10,691 bases of DNA from Methanosarcina sp. UBA293. Its GTDB lineage: Archaea > Halobacteriota > Methanosarcinia > Methanosarcinales > Methanosarcinaceae. Positions 1 to 5,749 of the stretch are shown here, one piece after another. Position 1 is the first letter of the stretch. Each line of letters starts with the position of its first letter. The translations under genes and the position numbers were made by a program. The notes under the pieces were generated by a model. That model saw nothing but the letters and a program-made list of their open reading frames with translations. It had not been told where the DNA came from and did not search any database. The DNA is taken from positions 1 through 10,691 of the forward strand of contig DALS01000036.1 in assembly GCA_002499445.1 (NCBI GenBank), given 5' to 3'.

Positions 1-1
1 G

Positions 2-18
2 AGGATTTCTACAGAGCC
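2..18. repeat. 17-bp inverted repeat, left copy (probable insertion-sequence end)
   Basis: This 17-bp sequence is the exact reverse complement of 10597-10613, almost at the other end of the window. Position 18 would be the outer end, with the element body to the left and outside the window. It ends only 5 bp beyond the stop codon of the zinc-ribbon gene at 24-26. A frame read rightward through the repeat gives RISTEP and then stops soon after, matching the frame read through the right copy. Terminal repeat of an insertion sequence is an inference; no transposase body is visible here. Confidence 0.45.
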
Positions 19-23
19 GATTT

Positions 24-512
24 TTATATAATTTTTATAACTCCAGGTTGGGGGGAGTAGAGTTCTCCTGTCTCCAGAAGGTTTTTGAGGAGCGATTCGA
101 ATCTATCTTGAGTTATTCCTTTTTCGAGAACTTTTTGTTGAAGTTCTTCTTTATCTATTTTCCCGCCAGTGGCTTTCAGAATCTCAAAAAGAATTGCTTT
201 TGAGTCTTTCTTAGTAGAGAGGTTGCTAGAAGGGTCTTTTCCAGGAAGTTTAAATATTTTTTCCAGAATTTCGGTTTCGGAGGTCTGATGTTCAGGCCCT
301 CTGGAGGCAGAGGTCAGCGAAAAAGTTTCGTTGCCTTTTCTGGAGATTTCAGCTTGCAGGCGCGTCCTGAAAAGCACTGCATCTTCGAGTTCTTCAGAGA
401 AGTGAAATATCCTCAGTTTTCGGGTTTGCAGGAGAGCGCCGCAGTTTTGGCATCTCAGGGTTTTTTTTCCGGTTTCTGTGATCTGGGCATGCTGTCGGCA
501 TTTCGGGCACAC
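24..512 (-). CDS. Zinc-ribbon and winged-helix protein (DUF5817-like)
   Basis: The 162-residue protein has an N-terminal zinc ribbon made of CPKC (Cys2, Cys5) and CQNC (Cys21, Cys24). A charged linker (about 60-103) follows, then a C-terminal region of roughly 60 residues (104-162) patterned like a winged helix: helices, then a short strand ending GVIKII. This layout resembles the archaeal DUF5817 family, from memory found next to cis-prenyltransferase genes. It suggests nucleic-acid binding, but no function is established. It lies 51 bp after the prenyltransferase homologue, on the same strand and probably the same transcript. The start is uncertain: the GTG at 512-510 is the only standard start codon in the frame, yet the frame stays open upstream to the TGA at 566-564. 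The residues just before the GTG (YAVFV) look like the start of the family's conserved ribbon, so the true N terminus may be longer. No clear ribosome-binding site precedes the GTG. Confidence 0.7.
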   Translation of the reverse strand: MCPKCRQHAQITETGKKTLRCQNCGALLQTRKLRIFHFSEELEDAVLFRTRLQAEISRKGNETFSLTSASRGPEHQTSETEILEKIFKLPGKDPSSNLSTKKDSKAILFEILKATGGKIDKEELQQKVLEKGITQDRFESLLKNLLETGELYSPQPGVIKII

Positions 513-563
513 AAATACCGCATAACGGAAATTTTTACATTTTACTCCAAATTCCAGTTCAAA

Positions 564-1238
564 TCACCTTCCGTATCTTCTCTGCCTTTTCTGGAAATCC
601 CTTATCACTCTCAGCAGGTCAACCTTTCGCACATCCTTCCAGTTGACATCTGTAAAATAAAGTTCCGAATAGACTGCCTGCCAGACAAGAAAATCTGATA
701 GATTCTGTCCTCCTGAACGTATCATGATATCAGGTTCGTGGTTCACAAGGAGATGGGATTCGAGCATTTTTTCATCCACTTCCTCAGGCCTGACCGCTCC
801 TGCCTTTACTTCGTCAAGGATGGTCAATACAGCCCTGGTAATCTCATTTCTTCCTCCAAATCCCAGTGACACATAAACAAAAAAATCCCTTCCAGGGACA
901 GTGCAATTTACTTCTCCGTCAACTCCATATATTCTATAACCTGTACCGGCAGGAAAGTCAGAAAAGCTTTCCTCTAGCCTGGTTCTGAGGGTTGATGCAA
1001 TTTCGGCTTTCAAAGACGGATCAGTTTTTAAGATGTCTACATAGATGCTAACGAATTCGACTCTGAATTTTCTAAAAATTCCAAGTGCGAATAGAAGTTT
1101 CTCCATTCCTTTAAGATCAAAGAGGTCAGTTTCCTTGAGTATAATAGCCACATGTCTGGGAATACTCGAAGATTCCCTGGCTATTTGCCAAGCTAAGAAT
1201 TTCTCATAAAACGGATAGACAAAAGAAAGTAAATCCAT
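564..1238 (-). CDS. Cis-prenyltransferase homologue lacking the catalytic motif (NgBR/Nus1-like subunit)
   Basis: This 224-residue protein belongs to the undecaprenyl diphosphate synthase (cis-prenyltransferase) family, whose members condense isopentenyl diphosphate onto allylic primers to make long cis-polyprenyl carrier lipids. The C-terminal half is typical: GFGGRNEI (126-133), IRSGG (173-177), SDFLVWQ (181-187), SELYFTD (191-197) and a terminal RYG (221-223). The N-terminal half is not. After IPRHVAII (26-33), where active enzymes carry MDGNxRW with the catalytic aspartate, this protein has LKETD. The second phosphate-binding arginine after GGE is also missing (GGQNLS here). That pattern, with a retained C-terminal RxG, is that of the non-catalytic partners NgBR/Nus1. 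A two-subunit cis-prenyltransferase has been described in Methanosarcina mazei (from memory). I infer this is the partner subunit; a catalytic subunit should be encoded elsewhere. The ATG at 1238 is preceded by GGGAGG with about 11 bases of spacing. It is first in a likely two-gene operon. Confidence 0.85.
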   Translation of the reverse strand: MDLLSFVYPFYEKFLAWQIARESSSIPRHVAIILKETDLFDLKGMEKLLFALGIFRKFRVEFVSIYVDILKTDPSLKAEIASTLRTRLEESFSDFPAGTGYRIYGVDGEVNCTVPGRDFFVYVSLGFGGRNEITRAVLTILDEVKAGAVRPEEVDEKMLESHLLVNHEPDIMIRSGGQNLSDFLVWQAVYSELYFTDVNWKDVRKVDLLRVIRDFQKRQRRYGR

Positions 1239-1292
1239 CTGGAAAATATCCTCCCTGACAAGCTAAAACAATCCACTATTTCATCTTTTCCG

Positions 1293-1301
1293 TTATTTAT
1301 A
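1293..1301 (-). promoter_or_regulatory. TATA box for the prenyltransferase homologue operon
   Basis: On the minus strand the sequence reads TATAAATAA, a good archaeal TATA box, in the 104-bp gap between the YchF stop and the ATG at 1238. A start site about 25 bp downstream would fall near 1270, giving a leader of about 30 bases that contains the GGGAGG ribosome-binding site. This implies the two-gene unit is transcribed separately from the GTPase upstream. Confidence 0.55.
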
Positions 1302-1342
1302 CCAGCCTCAGTTTTTTCCAGATGACAAATTTTTAGGTCTAT

Positions 1343-2527
1343 TTACTTTGCAGTGGATACAATCTTAATTACGTCTCCATTTTTCATTTCATGTTTTTCC
1401 CCAAGCCTCAGCCTTGTCCTTGCATCTACTGCGTACAAAAACCGGTTCCCGATTTCAGTATGGATCTGGTAAGCAAGACCGCGGCAGGTAGAACCCCTTT
1501 TCATAAGATAGGCATCAGGAAGCATATTCCCACTTTTATCGGACCATTTTCCTTCGTCTTCTACAGGATACACGACAATAAGATCCAGAAGCTCGAAGAC
1601 TGTCCTGTTTATGCACTCCTGGACACCTGTACCGCCAAGCCTCTCAGTCACTTTCTGAATCGCTTCGAGTCCTTTTTTCTGAGCTTTTGTTAAGTCTCCA
1701 CCAAGTACCTCAAACTTCCTGTCTCCAGGGCTGTACTTGATAAGACCGCTTTTTGCCGCAGACTTAAGTGCCAGTTCAGCTGCTGCACTTGTAGGTACCA
1801 CTACTCTGTCAAGATCTCTAAGCCGGTCCAGATTTTCTCTTGGAGCAATATCAGCCTTGTTTGCGGCGATAAGCAGAGGCTTGCTAGTTTCTCTCATTGC
1901 GTCACAGAGCCGGATCATATCTTCTTCGTTCCATTTAATGGGGTCCAGCCTTGAAAGTCCTGTTTCCATCAAAGCTTCGTTTACATGGGTTTCTCTTATT
2001 CCTGCTCCAGCGAGCTGTTCTGCAATCACAACTTCAAGCTTGAGCCCCTCGGCTTGAATCTTCCTGGCGAGTTTTAACCAGTTTCTTTCCAGAATGCCAT
2101 AGAGCCACATCGTAATCTCCCTGTTCAGGAAGGCTACATCTTCAAGAGGGTTATGATCTCCGATATCTACAGGATTGCCCTCAGCATCAGTCCCGCCTGA
2201 GGCGTCTACTACATGGATAATTGCCTGAGCCTGCCGCAGTTCATCCAGAAAAGTATTCCCAAGCCCCCTTCCTTTATGTGCATCAGGGACGAGCCCTGCA
2301 ACATCAATTATATCAATTGGGACGAGCCTGATTCCGTCCACGCATTTCCCACATCTCTTTTCCTTTTCTTTGCAGGGACATTCAGCCCGCACATAGGTAA
2401 CTCCATGATTAGCATTGATAGTTGTGAAAGGATAATTTGCAATTTCAACGTCTGCAAGGGTAGCAGCTTTGAAAAAAGTGGATTTTCCCGCATTGGGTTT
2501 TCCTGCGAGTCCTATAGTCATTGACAT
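1343..2527 (-). CDS. YchF/Obg-related GTP-binding protein with C-terminal TGS domain
   Basis: This is a 394-residue translation-factor-class P-loop GTPase of the archaeal YchF group. G1 is GKPNAGKST (9-17), G2 PFTT (33-36), G3 DVAGL (75-79) and G4 NKAD (223-226). A helical insertion fills about 130-215, and a TGS-type domain ends the protein (about 310-392, ending NGDVIKIVSTAK). Bacterial YchF and human OLA1 have an altered G4 (NxxE) and prefer ATP. The intact NKAD here predicts guanine specificity, so the common database name 'redox-regulated ATPase YchF' may mislead. Cysteines at 50, 52, 59 and 62, between G2 and G3, form a CxC...CxxC cluster that could bind a metal; I recall it in other archaeal members. 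The family associates with ribosomes, but its exact role in archaea is unsettled. The ATG at 2527 is chosen; a second ATG lies two codons in. No ribosome-binding site is visible, so the mRNA may be leaderless. Confidence 0.92.
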   Translation of the reverse strand: MSMTIGLAGKPNAGKSTFFKAATLADVEIANYPFTTINANHGVTYVRAECPCKEKEKRCGKCVDGIRLVPIDIIDVAGLVPDAHKGRGLGNTFLDELRQAQAIIHVVDASGGTDAEGNPVDIGDHNPLEDVAFLNREITMWLYGILERNWLKLARKIQAEGLKLEVVIAEQLAGAGIRETHVNEALMETGLSRLDPIKWNEEDMIRLCDAMRETSKPLLIAANKADIAPRENLDRLRDLDRVVVPTSAAAELALKSAAKSGLIKYSPGDRKFEVLGGDLTKAQKKGLEAIQKVTERLGGTGVQECINRTVFELLDLIVVYPVEDEGKWSDKSGNMLPDAYLMKRGSTCRGLAYQIHTEIGNRFLYAVDARTRLRLGEKHEMKNGDVIKIVSTAK

Positions 2528-2657
2528 GGTGTATAAAAATGAACTCGTTGCATTTAATCTTTATTGATAGTGATGTCAGGGATGCAGGTTTTTCCCTCAA
2601 CTTTCGGGGAAATCAGAGATTAAAACTCGGAACCAAGCTTATTCTTGAGGAATAAAG
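2528..2657. other. Intergenic region between divergent ychF and tRNA-Arg
   Basis: This AT-rich spacer lies between the GTPase start (read leftward) and the tRNA-Arg promoter (read rightward). On the minus strand an AT-rich ATTAAATG near 2553 could be the GTPase TATA element, which would put the start site at or near the ATG. The evidence for that is weak. I see no open reading frame or repeat in it. Confidence 0.4.
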
Positions 2658-2664
2658 TTTATAT
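2657..2664 (+). promoter_or_regulatory. TATA box for tRNA-Arg
   Basis: GTTTATAT, preceded by a purine-rich AAA in the place of a BRE, closely matches the methanogen TATA consensus. It lies about 34-41 bp before the first base of the mature tRNA, so transcription should begin near 2687 with a leader of about 10 bases to be removed by RNase P. Confidence 0.65.
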
Positions 2665-2697
2665 CCTTGGATGTGCTTATCAATGGTGTTCGCCTGC

Positions 2698-2769
2698 GTC
2701 CCGATAGGGTAGTGGATATCCTTGAGGCCTGCGGAGCCTTAGACCTGAGTTCAAGTCTCAGTCGGGACG
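2698..2769 (+). tRNA. tRNA-Arg(GCG)
   Basis: A complete cloverleaf folds by hand. The acceptor stem GTCCCGA pairs perfectly with TCGGGAC (2762-2768), with discriminator G73 at 2769. The D arm contains AGTGGAT with A20, an arginine identity base. The anticodon stem GAGGC/GCCTT closes the loop CTGCGGA, with anticodon GCG at 2731-2733. The variable region is 4 bases, and the T arm CTGAG/CTCAG closes TTCAAGT. The anticodon decodes CGC and CGU (after wobble), hence arginine. The CCA end is not encoded, as usual in archaea, and there is no intron. The D stem is imperfect (G-U and U-U pairs). T-rich sequence at about 2788-2802 may terminate it. Confidence 0.95.
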
Positions 2770-3029
2770 TAATTCTTATCCTACTTTATCCTATTTTTCT
2801 GTGATTACTCAGTCTGAACAAAGCAGTATTTGCAGTTATGCTTGTTAATTATATTTATTAAAATTCGAGGGATGAGCATATCGCGAAACCTTTTTTAGTT
2901 AAATAAGACTTTTAATCATACAGAGCTCACAAAAATTTCCAGAAGAATAAGTTTTCAGAATAGTTTTTATTCTTTGAAACTTGGCTGACTATTAAAAATT
3001 TAATAGAAAAAGGAAATTTTGAGTTTTCG

Positions 3030-3057
3030 TATTGGGTCGTTAATATTGGGTCGTTAA
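3030..3057. repeat. 14-bp perfect tandem duplication
   Basis: The unit TATTGGGTCGTTAA occurs twice without a gap, at 3030-3043 and 3044-3057. Both copies are identical, which suggests a recent slippage or duplication event in non-coding sequence. Nothing links it to a function. Confidence 0.9.
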
Positions 3058-3145
3058 AAGATTTCTTAAGCTTGTAAAAATTAAAAGAACTTTTAGGTTT
3101 ATTAAATGAGTCTTTATAGACCACATTAAAAATTAGTAATTAGAA

Positions 3146-3248
3146 GCCCGAGAGCATTCAGTCCTTTTACAGTATCCCCCAATACCGCCGCTTTCGGAGT
3201 ATGCTCCCATCAAACATATCCTGAAGCCAAGAACCCCAGCTCTCGGGC
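3146..3248. other. GC-richer island closed by a 10-bp inverted repeat (RNA structure or mobile-element relic)
   Basis: GCCCGAGAGC at about 3146-3155 pairs perfectly with GCTCTCGGGC at about 3239-3248, enclosing roughly 83 bases that are much richer in G+C than the flanks. Short internal hairpins are possible (CCG-CTTT-CGG, GGAG-TATG-CTCC). On the minus strand one frame reads like protein on both sides of a single TGA: RELGFLASGYV, stop, WEHTPKAAVLGDTVKGLNAL. Two readings compete: a structured non-coding RNA, or a decayed mobile-element end with a broken coding tail. The sequence alone does not decide between them. Confidence 0.35.
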
Positions 3249-3304
3249 AATTCTGTCACAACCTGCTACTTCGCTATTCAATCGTACTCTTTCTCTTCCA
3301 ACTC

Positions 3305-3320
3305 CATTACTATAGTAATG
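3305..3320. repeat. 16-bp perfect palindrome
   Basis: CATTACTATAGTAATG is identical to its own reverse complement. It is followed by a second, imperfect AT-rich dyad (about 3320-3347). Perfect palindromes of this size are typical of dimeric-regulator operators, but no gene start lies next to it, so its role is unknown. Confidence 0.5.
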
Positions 3321-3444
3321 AAATAAATTATTTTAAATTAATTATTTGAAAAATTGCCTGCAAACGAAAAACAATTCCGTAGAAAATATTTCAAACCCAA
3401 AAAAGAACTGCAGATAGAATTATAAAGAGAAACGGGGTCTAGTC

Positions 3445-3453
3445 TATAAAATA
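3445..3453 (+). promoter_or_regulatory. TATA-like element upstream of tRNA-Gln
   Basis: TATAAAATA is the strongest TATA-like sequence before tRNA-Gln, but it is 86-94 bp from the mature 5' end, implying a leader of about 70 bases. A weaker candidate, CTATAGG near 3502-3508, sits at a more usual distance. Which one is used cannot be settled by eye. Confidence 0.3.
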
Positions 3454-3517
3454 GCGTAATTTAGTCAAAAGCTGGCACAAAAATTAAGTACATGAATTAA
3501 TCTATAGGTAAAAGCTT

Positions 3518-3543
3518 TAACATGCAGTCCTAACATGCAGTCC
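3518..3543. repeat. 13-bp tandem duplication copying the 5' end of tRNA-Gln
   Basis: TAACATGCAGTCC occurs at 3518-3530 and again at 3531-3543. The second copy contains the first five bases of the tRNA-Gln gene. The first copy therefore places an extra AGTCCT just ahead of the true acceptor strand. Confidence 0.9.
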
Positions 3544-3611
3544 TGTAGGGTAGTGGTCAAGCCTTCGGGCCTTTGGAGCCCGCGACAGCGGTTCGAATCC
3601 GCTCAGGACTA
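3539..3611 (+). tRNA. tRNA-Gln(TTG)
   Basis: The acceptor stem AGTCCTG pairs perfectly with CAGGACT (3604-3610), with discriminator A73 at 3611. The D arm carries the AGTGGTCAA loop, which holds the GG pair. The anticodon stem CGGGC/GCCCG closes the loop CTTTGGA, giving anticodon TTG, which reads CAA (and CAG by wobble): glutamine. The variable region is CGAC, and the T arm AGCGG/CCGCT closes TTCGAAT. There is no encoded CCA and no intron. The 5' end lies inside a 13-bp tandem duplication (3518-3543). T-rich runs near 3651-3667 follow. Confidence 0.95.
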
Positions 3612-3930
3612 TAAAAATATTTTATTGATAATTCTAAGCAAATACTATTTTTCAAATCTCTTTTTATGCATATCTGCCTTTGTAATAGCAGATAGTAGCC
3701 AGAAACTTTCCTTAAAAACCAAGCCAACTCCTTATAGGAAGGCATGACCGGAGTTAAAGCAAATATACTACAGATGTAAAAATAACTCCTGGTTTGATGG
3801 CAATCGTCTTAGCTTAAAATTTATTGAGCAGACTTTTAAGATAGATAAAATATCTGATTGAAGCAAACTTTCAAAGGTGGCATTTTATTTGAAGCTCGTA
3901 TTGTTTCCCTTCTAACTTTTACATAAAGCC
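3612..3930. other. AT-rich spacer between tRNA-Gln and the kdp promoter
   Basis: No frame here looks coding; the longest frames are antisense or run through the tRNA. I looked for a kdpF-like peptide (about 30 hydrophobic residues) and found none. Weak features only: AACTCC near 3724-3729 could pair with GGAGTT near 3751-3756, and AGATA/TATCT gives a small dyad near 3839-3855. I assign no function to them. Confidence 0.5.
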
Positions 3931-3966
3931 CTAGACAGCAAAGAATAGGTATTTATTATCTAGACA
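3931..3966 (+). promoter_or_regulatory. kdp operon promoter with flanking CTAGACA direct repeats
   Basis: TATTTATTAT at 3950-3959 is the likely TATA box, putting the start site near 3980 and giving a leader of about 55 bases to the ATG at 4036. The heptamer CTAGACA occurs on both sides of the box, at 3931-3937 and 3960-3966, 29 bp apart start to start. Same-orientation sites bracketing a TATA box could be an operator for a repressor or activator of the K+ transporter. That role is inference from position alone. Confidence 0.4.
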
Positions 3967-4035
3967 TTATGTTTCTATTTGTCATCTGTACTAATAGAGA
4001 GCCACGCTTTAAATTGCACAACAGGCGTGAACCAC

Positions 4036-5745
4036 ATGATGATAACACAAAGTGTAACCATGGATGGTTTAATGCTCATCCTCTTTTTGGTCATTGTCAC
4101 CGGGGTGGCATTACCTTTAAGCAATTTCTTTTTCCGGGTCTTTTCAGGAGATATGTCCCGCGGAATTCTGAGCCATATTGAAAAGACGATATATCGACTG
4201 ATTGAGACAGATTCTGATAGAGAAGAAGGATGGCGAGGATACGCCCAGGATATGTTAATCTTCAATTGTATAGGTTTTGTAATTCTTTTCATACTGCTTC
4301 TTCTTCAGGGCTTTCTTCCTTTCAACCCACAAAACTTCGGAGCTTTTGATCTTCTTACTGCAATTAACACGGCTACCAGTTTTGTCACTAATACAAACTG
4401 GCAGGTCTACAGCGGTGAAACAGCAGCAAGCTATCTTACTCAGATGGCTGGTTTTACAGTTCAGAACTTTCTCTCCTCTGCTACAGGCATATGCATAGCT
4501 ATTGCAGTGATGAGAGGAATAACCCGCCAGTCTACCGACAAAATAGGAAATTTCTGGGTGGACATGACTCGCTGTACCCTTTACATTCTTCTTCCGATAG
4601 CTTTCGTTTTTGCTCTCATTCTAGCCTCTCAAGGTGTTATCCAGAATCTTGATCCATATGTCCAAGCCACAGGGCACGGACTGCATGAGCAGCAGACAAT
4701 CGCAATGGGGCCAGTAGCTTCCCAAGAAGCGGTAAAAGAACTGGGTACCAATGGAGGAGGATTTTTCAATGCAAACAGTGCACATCCCTTTGAAAACCCG
4801 ACATCTCTGACCAACCTGATAGAAGTTTTTCTTATTCTTCTGATACCCGTAACCCTGCCTTTTGTTTTTGGAAGAATGACCGGTAGGATGTGGCAAGGAT
4901 GGATGATCTACACTGTTATGCTAATACTATTCTTAGGTGGGGTTTGTACACTCTACGCTGCAGAACTGGCAGGCAACCCGCTGGTAAAAGAACTTGGAGT
5001 CTCCGGAATATCCATGGAAGGAAAAGAAGTCAGGTTCGGACTTTGGGAATCGTCACTCTTTGCTACGTCTACCACAGCAACTTCCTGCGGTGCAGTTAAC
5101 TCCATGCACGATTCACTCACTCCTCTTGGAGGCCTGGTACCTTTGTTCATGATGCTTCTCGGTGAGGTCGCCTTTGGAGGAGTAGGTTCTGGGTTCTATA
5201 CCATGATTGGATTTGTGGTACTTTCAGTCTTCATTGCAGGATTAATGATAGGACGAACCCCCGAATATCTCGGGAAAAAGATAGAGATACTTGAGATGAG
5301 AGCTGCTGTCATAACTGTCCTTGTTCCTGGCGTCCTTGTTCTACTGTTTTCGGGCATTGCACTGGTTCTACCAAATGTCTCAGAGCTAATGAAGAATCCA
5401 GGGCCTCACGGTCTTTCTGAACTGATATATGCCTTTGCCTCAATGTCTCAAAATAATGGTAGCGCTTTTGCCGGATTTGACGCCTCAAATGCTTTCTATA
5501 CACTGATAGGCGCCTTAGCAATGGCAATAGGCAGGTTCGTTCCTGCGGTCGCGATGCTGGCAATGGCAGGATCGCTGGCGCAGAAGAAAAAAGTACCACC
5601 CAGCTCAGGGACTCTTCCCACTGCCTCCATTACATTTTCTATCTGGACAATTTTGGTAATCCTGATTATCGGTGCTCTCACATTTTTCCCGCTCTTTGCA
5701 ATGGGGCCTATTGTCGAACATCTGATTATGACAGGAGGGGTCTGA
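4036..5745 (+). CDS. kdpA: K+-transporting ATPase subunit A (KdpA)
   Basis: KdpA is the K+-binding and K+-selecting membrane subunit of the KdpFABC pump, related to the SKT channel-like transporters. From this start it has 569 residues, close to the bacterial length, with about ten hydrophobic segments. All four selectivity loops are visible: TNTNWQ (118-123), GTNGGGF (237-243), TSCGAV (349-354) and QNNGSAF (472-478). Bacterial proteins usually have NNNGSAF in the last one. GRTPEYLGKKI (406-416) is another family signature. The frame extends upstream to a TTG at 3979, but that sits at the predicted transcription start. Homologues begin close to the first membrane helix, so candidate starts are ATG 4036, 4039 and 4060. 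I chose 4036 because AGGCGTGA lies just before it. First gene of kdpABCD; kdpB follows after 4 bases. Confidence 0.93.
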   Translation: MMITQSVTMDGLMLILFLVIVTGVALPLSNFFFRVFSGDMSRGILSHIEKTIYRLIETDSDREEGWRGYAQDMLIFNCIGFVILFILLLLQGFLPFNPQNFGAFDLLTAINTATSFVTNTNWQVYSGETAASYLTQMAGFTVQNFLSSATGICIAIAVMRGITRQSTDKIGNFWVDMTRCTLYILLPIAFVFALILASQGVIQNLDPYVQATGHGLHEQQTIAMGPVASQEAVKELGTNGGGFFNANSAHPFENPTSLTNLIEVFLILLIPVTLPFVFGRMTGRMWQGWMIYTVMLILFLGGVCTLYAAELAGNPLVKELGVSGISMEGKEVRFGLWESSLFATSTTATSCGAVNSMHDSLTPLGGLVPLFMMLLGEVAFGGVGSGFYTMIGFVVLSVFIAGLMIGRTPEYLGKKIEILEMRAAVITVLVPGVLVLLFSGIALVLPNVSELMKNPGPHGLSELIYAFASMSQNNGSAFAGFDASNAFYTLIGALAMAIGRFVPAVAMLAMAGSLAQKKKVPPSSGTLPTASITFSIWTILVILIIGALTFFPLFAMGPIVEHLIMTGGV

Positions 5746-5749
5746 AGCA

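Larger units (their letters stand above)
2770..3538. other. 769-bp AT-rich spacer between the two tRNA genes
   Basis: I find no convincing protein gene. A 65-codon frame on the minus strand (3124-2927) is AT-rich, low in complexity and spans a tandem duplication, so I do not call it. The spacer holds a T-rich stretch just after tRNA-Arg, a 14-bp tandem duplication (3030-3057), a GC-richer island closed by a 10-bp inverted repeat (3146-3248), a 16-bp palindrome (3305-3320), a TATA-like TATAAAATA (3445-3453), and a 13-bp tandem duplication running into tRNA-Gln (3518-3543). Confidence 0.6.

Noticed and set aside
564..566. TGA between the prenyltransferase homologue and the zinc-ribbon frame as a recoding site
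   Set aside because: The two frames match, but that happens by chance one time in three. Pyrrolysine in Methanosarcina uses TAG, not TGA, and no selenocysteine element is apparent; two separate proteins is the simpler reading.
288..698. 136-codon open frame on the plus strand
   Set aside because: It runs antisense across the zinc-ribbon gene and the end of the prenyltransferase homologue, with no recognisable domain.
2927..3124. 65-codon minus-strand frame in the tRNA spacer
   Set aside because: Low-complexity Lys/Phe/Ser/Asn composition reflecting AT-rich DNA; it spans the 14-bp tandem duplication and has no convincing start signals.
3979..4035. TTG-initiated N-terminal extension of KdpA (19 extra residues)
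   Set aside because: The extension starts at the predicted transcription start, contains no family sequence and has no ribosome-binding site; downstream ATG codons fit homologues better.
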